Assembly: GCA_002749535.1 (NCBI GenBank)
Contig: MZZL01000392.1
Location: forward strand, 377,229-441,228
Reading direction: 5' to 3'
DNA length: 64,000 bases
Source of the DNA: Apophysomyces variabilis
Taxonomy: Eukaryota > Mucoromycota > Mucoromycetes > Mucorales > Mucoraceae
Shown here: positions 11,897-22,362 of the stretch, one piece after another
How the letters are laid out: every line of letters starts with the position of its first letter
How positions within the stretch are numbered: the first letter of the stretch is position 1
The notes under the pieces: model-generated
The model's input: only the letters and a program-made list of their open reading frames with translations
Databases searched by the model: none
What the model was told of the DNA's origin: nothing
Position numbers and translations under genes: made by a program

Positions 11897-12947
11897 GGTC
11901 TAATCGAAAAATGTCGCAAATAATAGCCCGCCAAAATGTCGTATAGTAAGGTATATGGGAAAGGGAATAAAGAAAAAAGAAAAAGTGCATCGATCAGTTA
12001 TTTCTTGCATTCCAACTTTTTTCTTTCGTTTTATCTTTCTTTCTTTTTGCATCCACAGATTAAACGATGCAACTAGACGACCGCTCATCGGATGGATTGG
12101 TATACATACAGATGGACCAGTAGAGGGAAAGAGAAAGCCGGATCACTCGAAGCCTACACAAGATATTTACCCCTCGGCACTATGGAACAGACGCACCTCC
12201 GGACGCAGCCGAAGCATGACCCTCCGCTCGGATTAAAGTCCGGGAATTATGGCATCGAACATTGTAGTCACAGTCCGGAGCTTCAGCTGCAGGAATTTTT
12301 GGATAAGAAAGTTTCGGCAGGCGCATGCTTGCTTTTTTTTTTTTTCCTTGACCATGTTAAGCCCAAGGGAAAGAAACCATTGAGGGTCGTGTATTGCTTG
12401 AGAGGAAAACCACGATGCTTTCCAATGTGAACTATGAGAATTTGCGTTTATTTAGAACATCCCACCTTTTTTGCATACCGCAGAAGTGTCTTTGCTAACA
12501 AAGAAAGGGGGGGGGGATCCCATCCTTTGATGGGCTACGGGAACAGCGAAGGTATGCCTACCGCTTACTTAATTGAGCAAAAACTTATGGTACGCAGTCC
12601 CTCATTTCGCTATCTTGTTGGACACTGATTGCTTGTTCATAACATTCCGATATCGATAATAACGCCATGCTAGGCCCTGATTTCATAAGGCTGAGTGATA
12701 TTTCGAATCCCAAAGAAGGTCAAGTTGATCGCATCCCCATCCACTAATATGACACAAAGGAACCATTCATTTGGCGTAAGGATCATATAACGCACCTTTG
12801 CTTCATGTCGTTATGGCTTCTCGACGTAACCTGCCCGTCTCAGAAGGATCTTTGGCTGATTTGGCCATGTCGAGCTTAACCCGTCCAATCGTTACATAAA
12901 CCGGTCCTGGAGCCTCACAGAATTTTGGCTGCAACGTAATTGTAAAG
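11897..12947. other. Upstream region of eL13, no gene recognised
   Basis: About 1 kb. It contains the eL13 promoter and a moderately long open frame on the plus strand (12092-12430) without a recognisable domain, which I do not call as a gene. The last 300 nt lead into the Sel1-like pseudogene. Confidence 0.45.
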
Positions 12948-14203
12948 TTGACGCCCAAAAATTATCTCGAACGGGCAACTACTCAAGGGATACGGGAAGC
13001 CTATCCGCTGCTGGCCACTGCCTCATGGAGTACGAAGAACTATCAGAAAGCGTTGGAAATGTACCACGAGTGCACTCTATCGCTGGAACCAGAGGCACTT
13101 CAGGCACTAGGGAAGATATATCAAACTGGAATGCGTGAAGGCTGTCCTATTCTCTGTAACGATCACAGTGTTGCCTTCACGTGTTATTCTACAGCAGTGC
13201 TGTTGGGCGAGAAAATGCTCAGCATTCAGGCTTGGTAAATACTACGAGAAAGGCTTTGATAATCAATATTGGGGGTTGATCTCAACAAAGCGTTGCAATG
13301 GTAATTTCGCAACCTACGAAAAACAAATTCGATAGACCATGGAAATTAAAGATTTATATATGCATCTGGCATTCGCTTGGCGGGGAGACGGGTATGGCGT
13401 CGTCAGCTTTCTGAAAGGTAAGTAAATTGATCAATTCCAACTCTTATAACACGATAATGAATATGATCTGTTGGCGTCAAGCCCAGTTTCCAAAATGCGC
13501 CAAGTGAATTTGCTAGATGCGACTTTTTAATTTTTGGAAATAAAGTACAGCGATTTGCAACGGAGCATCTCCTGATCACTTTTGTTCATAGATTCAGCTG
13601 CAGATGATTTGAATAATGGTTATCGAATCTCACATTTTTATTTTACAGTTTCTTGATGGAATCGACGGTGGCGAAGACAAACAATCGATGAAGTTGAAGA
13701 GTGAGCAACTCCAATATCCTAGCATCGACTTCAACACCATCATAACAAAAAAGCGCGACCATGATCACGCGATTCTCCAGGCTTGCGAAGCAGCCAATTG
13801 GCGCGTCGAAGAATAGCATCGACTGTTATCGATATTGGATACCTATGAACTGCAACCGTTTGCCATGACATTTCCAAACGCTAACACCGAACACAACAGT
13901 CTGATTCATCGATCGTATTTGAAGCAATTGATCAATCCGAACATGCGCTTGTCGGGCTCTCCACCTAACAAAAAAAGGAAAATGAAAATGGAGAATTCTG
14001 TGACAATAGCAGCCTTACTGTTCAGCGCCATCGTGGCTGGTCCCTATGCCAAAGTCTTCCTTGCCGAACCCGTTATTGAAATGAACAATGGAATGTCCAT
14101 GTTGTTAAATGACAGTTGGTCAGGGCCGCCATTCTCATCAACGACATTTCCATGCCCATCTTCGAACAAAAATATTGTACTCACGTTAAAGGTTAAAGGT
14201 TAA
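12948..14203 (+). pseudogene. Degenerate Sel1-repeat (TPR-like) protein remnant with unassigned downstream part
   Basis: The first part, about 12948-13300, reads as Sel1-type repeats: NYQKALEMYHECTLS, ALQALGKIYQTG, then in a second frame LGKYYEKGFDNQ, and in a third frame DLNKALQW. Consecutive pieces of one repeat series lying in three frames show at least two frameshifts, near 13230 and 13265. Sel1 repeats are protein-interaction solenoids, in fungi found for example in chitin synthase activators. A second coding-like part follows in one frame from 13616 to 14203, interrupted by one TAG at 13814. It includes HDHAILQACEAANW and SLIHRSYLKQLINPNMRL but matches no family I know. Whether the two parts were one gene is inference. 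Confidence 0.5.
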
Positions 14204-14735
14204 AGAATTGAACAACAAAAAAATTACACTCGAAGAGAAAAGGTCTGCATTCTATATTAACCATTGATTTTATTTACGTGTCCTTTTTGGCGCAAAGTAA
14301 TACAAGTGTCCGCCCGGACCAGATCAATCCTTGAGGAAGTATAACACTCGAAAAAAAAAACCCTTTCGGGACAAGGGTAAAAAAGGTAGAAGGGAAATTA
14401 AGGAAAGGTAGGTTTCAAAAAGCTATGGAATCAGAAGAAATGCTTAAGCCAAGTGACAAGGCTTTGGCCAAGAGTACTGTCAGTTGCGATCAATGTATAA
14501 TGGTGTAATTGGTCCAGTTCGTGTAGAAGCGAACATATGACTGGCCAACGATGGATCTACGAGAGAGCGGTACTTTTAGAAAGGGATGGGCGTATTGGCA
14601 GCATGTTTAGAAGAAATGATAGGGGATCTGCAATAGACCCTGGCATATAAAGGCATCGGTGCATATCTAGGCAGGTAACAGCGTGTCGCAGGGATAGGGT
14701 CTGCGTCGGGTGCTTTGGGCATGGTTTTGGAGTAC
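14204..14735. other. Gap between pseudogene and LINE remnant
   Basis: About 530 nt with no coding signal. It may contain the 3' end of the retroelement, but I see no poly(A) tail or target-site duplication. Confidence 0.4.
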
Positions 14736-16110
14736 TTACTGGTAGTCAATCCAAAGCGCCATCTTATACAGCGATTTCTTTGCTTGGTGGGTATTCGGTA
14801 GCAAGAGGATAGGATTAACAGATAGTTTTGGACGGCAACTGGACAAGAGCTTGGAATTCGTACTTTTCAGCCTTTTGTTCAAATTTTCCTGCAGGAATCG
14901 CCTCTTGATAGTGTTGAAGTCACTGGATCGGACGTTTGTCGTATCCGACGGTAGCATTCACCATAGAGCTGTTTTTGATAGCATGTACCATTGGTGGCCA
15001 CGTATTTGTCTTACGTGAGGTAGCAGACGGGATAATAACGTGTCCGGAGGTAACGACAAGGATCGAAAAAGAAACTGCGCTTGGAGGATGCTTATTCGTT
15101 CTGCTATTGTGGGTATCTCGGAAAGGTGAAGCATTACTTTGGTGGATGTTTTGCTATGAGCGCCATAGATTTTGCGGATGCAAGCATTCTGTACTTCTTC
15201 AAGGGCTCTGAGCTGTGACACGTTAAATTTGTTGATGGCGAGACCGTATTCTAATTGCGGCCGGACTATCTGTGCGTAAAATCGCGTTCGATAACAGTCT
15301 GGATAAACCGGACGGATTAACTCCATTTGCATTAAGAGTGTTCATCGTAGCCAGGGCTCGCGGTATACTGCTGTTGATAAGATCCTGTGGCCTGAGATAT
15401 CCTTCTAGTCGGAATGGTACTCCGAGACATGCAAAATATGGTTGATGAGGCAGTGTTTGATCGTATAGCTTGTACTCTAAGGCTTAGGGTTGATCATCGA
15501 GCACTACACATTTGGATGGATTCCATCGGTATTCTATTTGTAGGCTGTGCATTTCGCATTTTCGCAACAACTCTTCCATCTTGTGTTGTTCTGCAATTAA
15601 GACCACGTCGTCCGCATAGAAATAGGCAATTGATCTGGACCGCAAGGGCAGCCGAGTTCATCTCGTGCGTTATTTCGTGGGTACGGAATAGTTGAGGAAG
15701 TTCATTGATGTACACCGAATAAAGATATGGTGAAAGAATGGATCCTTGTAGAACACCTGTACAAGGACAGAAATGGCGAGATGTCGCGTTTGAGAGTAAT
15801 ACTTCAATTAAAGCGTCATCAAAAAGGTCACGCAGCAAACCTAGGAGGGGAGTTGGGAGATGTTGCTGTAGGATACTCCAGACGCGGACACGATCGACAG
15901 TGTCGTAGGGCTGATTTGATATCTAAGAAAGCTAAGACTGGTGCGATCTTATATGTGGTGCGTAGGGTATGACAGATTTCGAATACACAGAAGGCTTGAT
16001 CCAGTGCGTCATGGGACATAAGAACCCCCCTTGCGCCACATCTAGGGGAGGTCCAGCATCTTGTAGTGGCTGGTGGATACCATCAATTTTGACTGCCTGC
16101 GACATTGCTT
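14736..16110 (-). mobile_element. Decayed non-LTR retrotransposon (LINE) reverse transcriptase remnant
   Basis: Reading the minus strand, pieces of a LINE-type reverse transcriptase appear in the correct order but in different frames. Near 16010-15930 is ALDQAFCVFEICHTL with APVLAFLDIKSA (RT motif A region); near 15770 is GVLQGSILSPYLYSVYINELP (RT motif B); at 15601-15630 is the catalytic YADD box (AYFYADDVV), in another frame. After these, at about 15330-14960, comes the thumb/connection block with RPQLEYGLAINKF and LEEVQNACIRKIYG. The changes of frame show at least two indels, so the element is dead. The 5' half (endonuclease) is not recognisable. The clade is not determined. Confidence 0.8.
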
Positions 16111-19100
16111 GTTGGAATCACTGTAAGCTAGAGAATTAGATCAACTCGCAAAGCCATTTCATTACACTGCGGTCATGAGGGCATGTAGCGGGGATTGATG
16201 AATTAACGATATTTCTGGTCTATATCATGTCAAAACGAGCATATAATTGGTAATCGGCAGATCCGGAGGACAATTGGTATAGCGAGAAAAAGACATGGTA
16301 TGTTAGATCATGCTGAACAGGAACGGAAATGGATATGATATAACGACGGCTTGGATGCCTATCGAGAGAGCCAATAGGCTAACACTCAGAGAGGAACCAT
16401 TAGAAGCTGCATATACCGAATTTTTCCATTAGTTTGGCGTTCAACAGCATTTAGATTGGGCCAACGCAGGCAGCTATTCATAGCATTAAGTCTGGTCTTC
16501 TTGGATCCAAGCTCCAGCCATCTGGTATGTAATTAATGTATCATGCTCTTCAGATTTCACATTGCTTGTGTCTATTAGTTGATAAATACAAGCTTATGAA
16601 CGGTAAGTTTATAGGTCGCATCGATAATAAGGCTCTCAGGCATGTGTCTCGCCTTTATATTTGCTTGCTTAATGATAGAAAAACACCATATCAATCTTCT
16701 TGTTCTCCTTAACAGTATAATTGACTACCTATTGTCTTTAATGCAACTCAACGACGTAATCAAACATATTTTTCCATATTCAGACTTGAATAAATTGTAA
16801 CGCCTTTGAAACCGTCTACAGCGATTTTGCATTTAAGCCTCCCTGGAAAAGACCTTGGATGTTAACTTCTACTTCCTCAGGCTGTACTCTGTACTTTGCA
16901 TATATATTTCTTCTCTTAGTATTACGTGGCTGTGCTCGGCTTTCCACAGCTGGATATGCCAACCATCACTCTTGCTAGACTTAGCTTTAATAAAGCAGCC
17001 CAGACGATCTTTTGGCTGCTTTTGATCTTCCTTTGTTTCTCAACCTCGTCACGCAAAGGGTACTAGATACGGTAAGTGCCAGTGTGTTTGCATTTTAATA
17101 TAAGAAGAGTATACTCCTTAGAGCGTTTGGTGCTAAAACGACGTTGTGTTCGGCACGAAAATTATTGACAGCTGAACGAACCTTCATAAGATTCACGCTC
17201 TTACAGCGTCGTCTTCCATTTCAAGCAACGTCGAATTCGCCTTGTTGGTTTTGCATGACGCTTATTTTAGAGGTAATCAGTCAAAAAAGTTTAACACCTT
17301 TTTTTAGTGATAAAAAATCAGGTACGTCAACGTAGTTTAAATCTAGAGCATTAGCATGGCGTCACGCTAATTGATTTTCTAACGCATTTTTCAAGAGAGA
17401 GAGAGTGTGTGTGTGTAATGTTGGCCTAAGAACTCGCGATATTCATTCTGTAATAAGCCTAGTATCCCTGGGCGGTTTCTTACCTTTCCATGCATCCGGA
17501 CGTTGAAAATAGGCAACAGTGTTACGTAACGGTTGCACCAAAAATGGACATGTTCAATAGCACCACGTGGCAGTATGATGATTATCTAATCCGCAGACTC
17601 CAGGAAGCCCAAAGGAAATGGGTAAAGAACATGGTATAGGTCGCTCAAAAAAGGAGTGTCTTGTCGTAGGACGTTTGATTGTCCGCTTTGTTTGACTCTT
17701 CATCGCTACAGCCCTCTTGTACTACTTCGGTTATGTCATTAGAACAGGAGAAACAGCACGCGAGAGTAACCGTAACAACAGCTTGCATCGCGACCTCACT
17801 CGACTGCTTTAGGAAGGCAGCGATGTCATGGACGGATGAGTGTCATTCCACTTTGCGATGAAGACCTAATTAGGTAGTCGCTTAAAGTGCCACAGTTATG
17901 CGGACTTCATCTATTCATCATGCCGCTCATCCTCTCTACATGAGTGTCATTGACCTCTTGAAAACCACCGGATTTCTGTTAAATGATGCTTGCACCGTCT
18001 TCTAAATAAAACCACAATGGCAGTAACAAAATTTTGCCTGCAACTTTGCAGCAAAGAATCATAGTGACGCAGACTAACGGGCTGTGTTACAGCACGAAAT
18101 GATCGGTACAACGTCTTCTCGGAGGCGTGTGGTCGTCAGAATGTCGGCGTAAGAACCGTTGATGCCTCGAATAAAGTCTTTCTTCTTATATTTCAAGGAC
18201 GCGCAGCGATGGCGATGGAAAGTCAGAGACAATCTACACCTTTTTTCTCAACTAATGTCGCGTTTAGCGCAATTTTTTATAATAACAATTTGTACGCAGA
18301 AGCAACATCAGTTTCTGAAAATAGCGCGTATCCAAGAAATGGAGATCAGTCTTATTTTTGGCAAGATTTCATTGAAAATAACTGACAAGTTAACGTAATG
18401 AACGTTCCCTTCCACAAGTTGCTTTTACTTCAAAGCAACAGGATGGAGATGGGAGCATATATCGGCAATATGAAGCTACCGCTAACCAGATGAACCTTGG
18501 TATACCGTTAAGAAATCTCTGATTAACTCAAACTGTACGTCATAACAGCAATCGTCTTTTCGCCCTGTTTATTCAGAATAGTATAGTAGATATTGAAACT
18601 TGATTGCCGTAGCTTCTCTGACCTAAATATTCCTGTTAACTATTGCCTAGCAATAGTGCTATGGTAACAGAGACACGCGTCCCCTTGGCAGCAGGTGCAG
18701 AAACGTAATTTTTTCCTGGCTCTGAAAACCTTGTATCTCCGTTAATATTCTCGGATCCCAAAAAGGAACAAGGCGCGTCTACATTGAATAGGTAGAATAT
18801 GCAAGAAAAGGAAACAGGTGCTTTCTTTAATTCACCTGATTTTTGAAGTGACGTCGAAAATATGATCTGGGTCTTTCTGTTCATGGATTGGGGATCAGAT
18901 CAGACTGGTTCTCCGGCGCTGTTTTTTCTTTCATATGATGTGCTCCGCTTATTTGGACATAATCGGGATTATTCACTAGCACGCTTTGCATTGAAACGTC
19001 AATAATTCGGGTGATCTAACTACTCCGACAACGACTAAATCCTGTAGACCTTCTAGCACATGCATGTGATGTGTTATAAACCAGAGAAGAGACGATAACC

Positions 19101-19892
19101 AAGTAATCAGCTTTAACAATGTTCCTATACATTTCATTTATTTCAATAAAATATTGAGCCTATAGTAACTCCTATGTGTGATTTCATCGACGGTATTTCA
19201 CTTTTTCTACGAGTCAACAGAAAAGCAGTGAAAGAGAGAATATCGCCACGGTCATTTCCTAAGGTTCGGGTCGGATGATGAAAATAGGAAAAAAATAGGC
19301 TGGCTTTGCCGTTGTCATAGTTTCCTTTTTCTTTGTGTCTTTCTGATATAGAGAAGCAAAAAAGCTCAAAAAACCCTGATCGGTGGGTTTAAGCTAGGAC
19401 CCTTAATTTAGCTAATGGAGCGGGTAAAACTGGTTCCCGTTTTCCAAAAGCGTCAAGTTCCAAGTTTCGTACCTTTTTCTTTCCAATAGAGCGAGAAGGA
19501 GGGAGGGGCGAATATCCTCTTCGTTTGCTCTCTCGTGACTTGAATACGAAAAGTATAAGATGGTTTTTTTTTATAAAGTGAGCGGTAATAAAAAATGGGT
19601 GGCAGCGAATGAATGATTAGCGGGAGTTGATGATCGACCGAACCTAACAAGAAAAAAGTAACGATGCGGGGAGGGCTTATTCATTGGCTTTGTATCAATG
19701 GGTCTCAGCAGGTCATTGATTGGTCATTCACTAAATGTGGTATCCTCCCGCGGCGTTCCACGCTCCAATTTTTTTTCTCGATCGGACGACAAAGTTTTTT
19801 TTGGGCGTTACAAAATAAAAAGTCGGGAAGTGGCTGCAGAATGGAGAAACCTCTTCCCCCCCTTTCTCCACCCACTTCCCGCAAAAAGTAAA
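16111..19892. other. 3.8 kb without a recognisable gene
   Basis: No open frame here carries a domain I recognise. Stops are frequent in all frames. Near 16900-16500 the minus strand has coding-like pieces (VQPEEVEVNIQGLFQGGLN and HDTLITYQMAGAWIQE) broken by stops, possibly an old transposon or pseudogene that I cannot name. A small GA/GT microsatellite lies at about 17394-17417. The right end must include the promoter of the WRKY-like gene. Confidence 0.5.
17394..17417. repeat. Short (GA)n(GT)n microsatellite
   Basis: A run of GA dinucleotides followed directly by GT dinucleotides in gene-free DNA. It is a simple sequence repeat with no inferred function. Confidence 0.8.
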
Positions 19893-21025
19893 ATGAACGA
19901 CTTTGATTATCCTAAAGATACCACCAGGAACTCGTTGTGTCACCAACAACAAGACCCATTTCAGATCCTATCTCGAAAACCTGAATCCTCTTCCCCTCCC
20001 TTGACAACAGCAGAACCATGGAAAAACCCGGCTACGAATCCTGTTTCTTGCGATCTTCAAGATGTCATTCTTTACTATCAATCTCAGCCGGATTTACTAC
20101 GCCTTATCTTGCTAAGCAAAGTTGAAGAAGATAAACGAAGAGCTGAAGAAGCAAAACTGAAGGCAAAAGAACTCGACCTGTTGTTACTACAGCAACAACA
20201 ACAACAACCACAGCAACATCAACATCAACAACCCTTCAGCCCGGATTCTGTTTTGTCCTCCAATATGATTCCAAACATGTTGTCTCATTTTCAGGAACGG
20301 CGTGAAAGTTCAGATATCATGATGGATTCTTGTGCCGAATCAAACGGCAGCCCTCGGCGCGACTCTGCTCTAGGTTCTTCTTTCGATGGAGGGGATGATT
20401 TCGATGATCGAACCTTTTCACAAAGCCCGGCATCGATACTCCATATGGCTAGGTAAAGTAAAAAAATTTTTTTCATACCCCTTTTTTTTTGTGCGTTTGT
20501 GTCTTTTGTCTTAAACAAAAAAAATGATGATAGTTTCTCACAACCAATGATGGCACTCAATGGGCCCAAGTCAACAATTGAAGATCAGCTTTCCCCGCCC
20601 CCTTACGGCCATTCGTTTGATGAACACACATTTCAGAGCCCGATCCAGATGGAGCCCGAATCGAGCAGCAAAGAATCACGCTGTTATCCTCAACGCCCTA
20701 GACGGAGAAGAGAGATGCAAGCAATCACTAAGATCGTAGAAACACGCGAACACCCTTACAATGATGGTTATTTCTGGAAAAATAACGGAAATACCATACA
20801 GAAGAAAACAGGCAATAAGAGTGTGTATTACAAATGCTCCAACAGTGGCAAGGTAACACTTAAGCACATATTTTGTATCTCAGAAATCTTACTTTATGTT
20901 TATACAATTAGGGTTGCCCAGTCAACAAAACAGTGACATGGAAAGACAATGGTGAATACCTCATCAAATACAGAGGTGAACATTTGCCAGATTGTGGCAA
21001 AGTTCAACGGATTATCGACATGTAA
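19893..21025 (+). CDS. WRKY/GCM1-type zinc-finger transcription factor
   Basis: Three exons: 19893-20452, 20534-20852 and 20912-21025 (993 nt, 330 residues). Residues about 100-150 hold a conserved-looking helix (YYQSQPDLLRLILLSKVEEDKR, here given as YYQSQPDLLRLILLSK and VEEDKRRAEEAK) followed by a polyQ run. The C-terminus, about 255-325, is a WRKY-like domain: DGYFWKNNGNTIQKK takes the place of the plant DG(Y/F)RWRKYGQK strand. Zinc ligands are C288-x6-C295 (YYKCSNSGKGCPV) and H317-x3-C321. WRKY/GCM1 fingers bind DNA through the beta strand carrying the W-K-x-x-G segment. The first zinc pair is split by the second intron. The ATG at 19893 is preferred because the upstream in-frame extension looks like leader DNA. 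The target is unknown; a DNA-binding regulator is well supported. Confidence 0.82.
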
Positions 21026-21556
21026 AACTGGATAATCACGCATGTACATAAACAAAAGAGAAAAGAAAAATTCTGAGCAGATACGCAAGGCAAATGAAAA
21101 GAAGGAACAACAATGAACAAACAATGGAAAAGAACCAACGACAAACCAACCATACGCTCAATACTCGCGAACCCTTTGGTTTCCATTCATCACTCCCTCC
21201 CCATTCTACACATATTATACAAAGCATATGCAAATGATTTCTTTTTTTTTGTTCTTCTTCTTTTCTCACCAACTCCCCCCCTCTCTCTCTCTTTTTCTCT
21301 CAATCACTTTTTTCTCTTTTCAAACATTTTATACACTCAAGCATCCTTCATGTAGAAATAATTTGCTTTTTATTTTTTTTAAAGAACCCATCCTCAATTC
21401 TCCAACTGGATTGGAAAAACTTAGCAGCAATAGATGATATAAAACAATAACGGAAACTGTATTATAAAGTAGAAAAAGGTTTGTATACCATCTGATTCTG
21501 TTTTCTCAATCCACTTGCAGAAAAAAAAGAAGATATAGACTTTTAGGGTTGAAAGA
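21026..21556. other. 3' region of the WRKY-like gene
   Basis: About 530 nt containing pyrimidine-rich DNA (C/T run near 21268-21302) and AT-rich stretches. No gene is seen; it presumably holds the 3' UTR and terminator of the WRKY-like gene. Confidence 0.45.
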
Positions 21557-22362
21557 TTGTTCCGACCTCACTCACGCCAGCGATCAAAGTCATTCGACAT
21601 GATGGGTTGGTCATGTCACTCCATAAATTTTCCACTTTTCCGAAACTGGCGCATGCTGATTCTAACCTCACTTTTTGCCGGGTCCAACTGGTTCTATGTC
21701 TACCAATTCCAGGTCTATAACGGCCCCAAATTAAATCTCAATGCACGGTCGCACCATCAACAACTTTGTGTACTGATGGTATCAGATCTTCGGTGCCGCC
21801 TTTTTCGGATGCTTAAATGGACTGGGGACGCCTGGGATGAAGAAAAAGTAGAGAGTACATCGGCAATTCCAATTGTTCTCGTCACCCTTTCTTCTCTATT
21901 GAATCGGTTGCATTTTCATTCACTTACAAGAAATAGTCATGGTCTCTCAAATGAAATAAATAGAGATCGCATCATCCAGAATACCCGGGCATGTGCATCC
22001 TGTACGCTCTGTTTGGTTTTGCTGACTTCGATCTACCAAGGCTTTATTTACTGACTTATCGGCATCATGACCAACGATACCGCACGTGCAAACCGTTTCG
22101 GTAGCTTCTACAGAACCATCCAGAATGCTGCAAATACCATTGCCTGTCAGGTCGATATGACAGGGGCACGCCCTATATGACAGGATAGGCTATTACCTTT
22201 GCCACTAATGCCATTGGTCTTCTTTTGACCTATGTTATCTGTTCGATTGTACTGGATGTGACAATCGAAGAGGTAGTACTAGCCATTGAACAAACGGTCG
22301 GTGACCCAATCCATAACATGGACGAAACGAGTCTGTCCTATTTGTCCCCGTACGACGATTAG
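21557..22362 (+). pseudogene. 5'-truncated UNC93-like MFS transporter pseudogene
   Basis: The conceptual translation gives the C-terminal half of an UNC93-like major facilitator protein. Recognisable blocks are NWRMLILTSLFAGSNWFYVYQFQ and, after a frame change, IYQGFIY, LIGIMTNDTARANRFGSFYR and TIQNAANTIACQVDMTG. The last frame ends SYLSPYDD and a TAG at 22360. Stop codons interrupt the frame after QGFIY (TGA) and again after the QVDMTG block, and at least two frameshifts are needed. The N-terminal transmembrane half is missing. It begins about 530 nt after the WRKY-like gene. UNC93-like proteins are membrane proteins of poorly known substrate. I list only the fragments seen and consider the copy non-functional. 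Confidence 0.75.

Noticed and set aside
12092..12430. Open frame upstream of eL13
   Set aside because: No domain, no splice partner, and it lies in the expected promoter region of a highly expressed gene.
19698..19892. N-terminal extension of the WRKY-like protein
   Set aside because: An open frame continues upstream to another ATG, but its composition is unlike the rest and the ATG at 19893 has a better A-rich context.
21268..21302. C/T-rich run as a functional element
   Set aside because: A simple pyrimidine tract in a 3' flank, common in this genome; no evidence of function.
19893..22362. Biosynthetic or transport gene cluster around the WRKY-like gene
   Set aside because: Only one intact gene and one broken transporter; no enzymes nearby to support a cluster.
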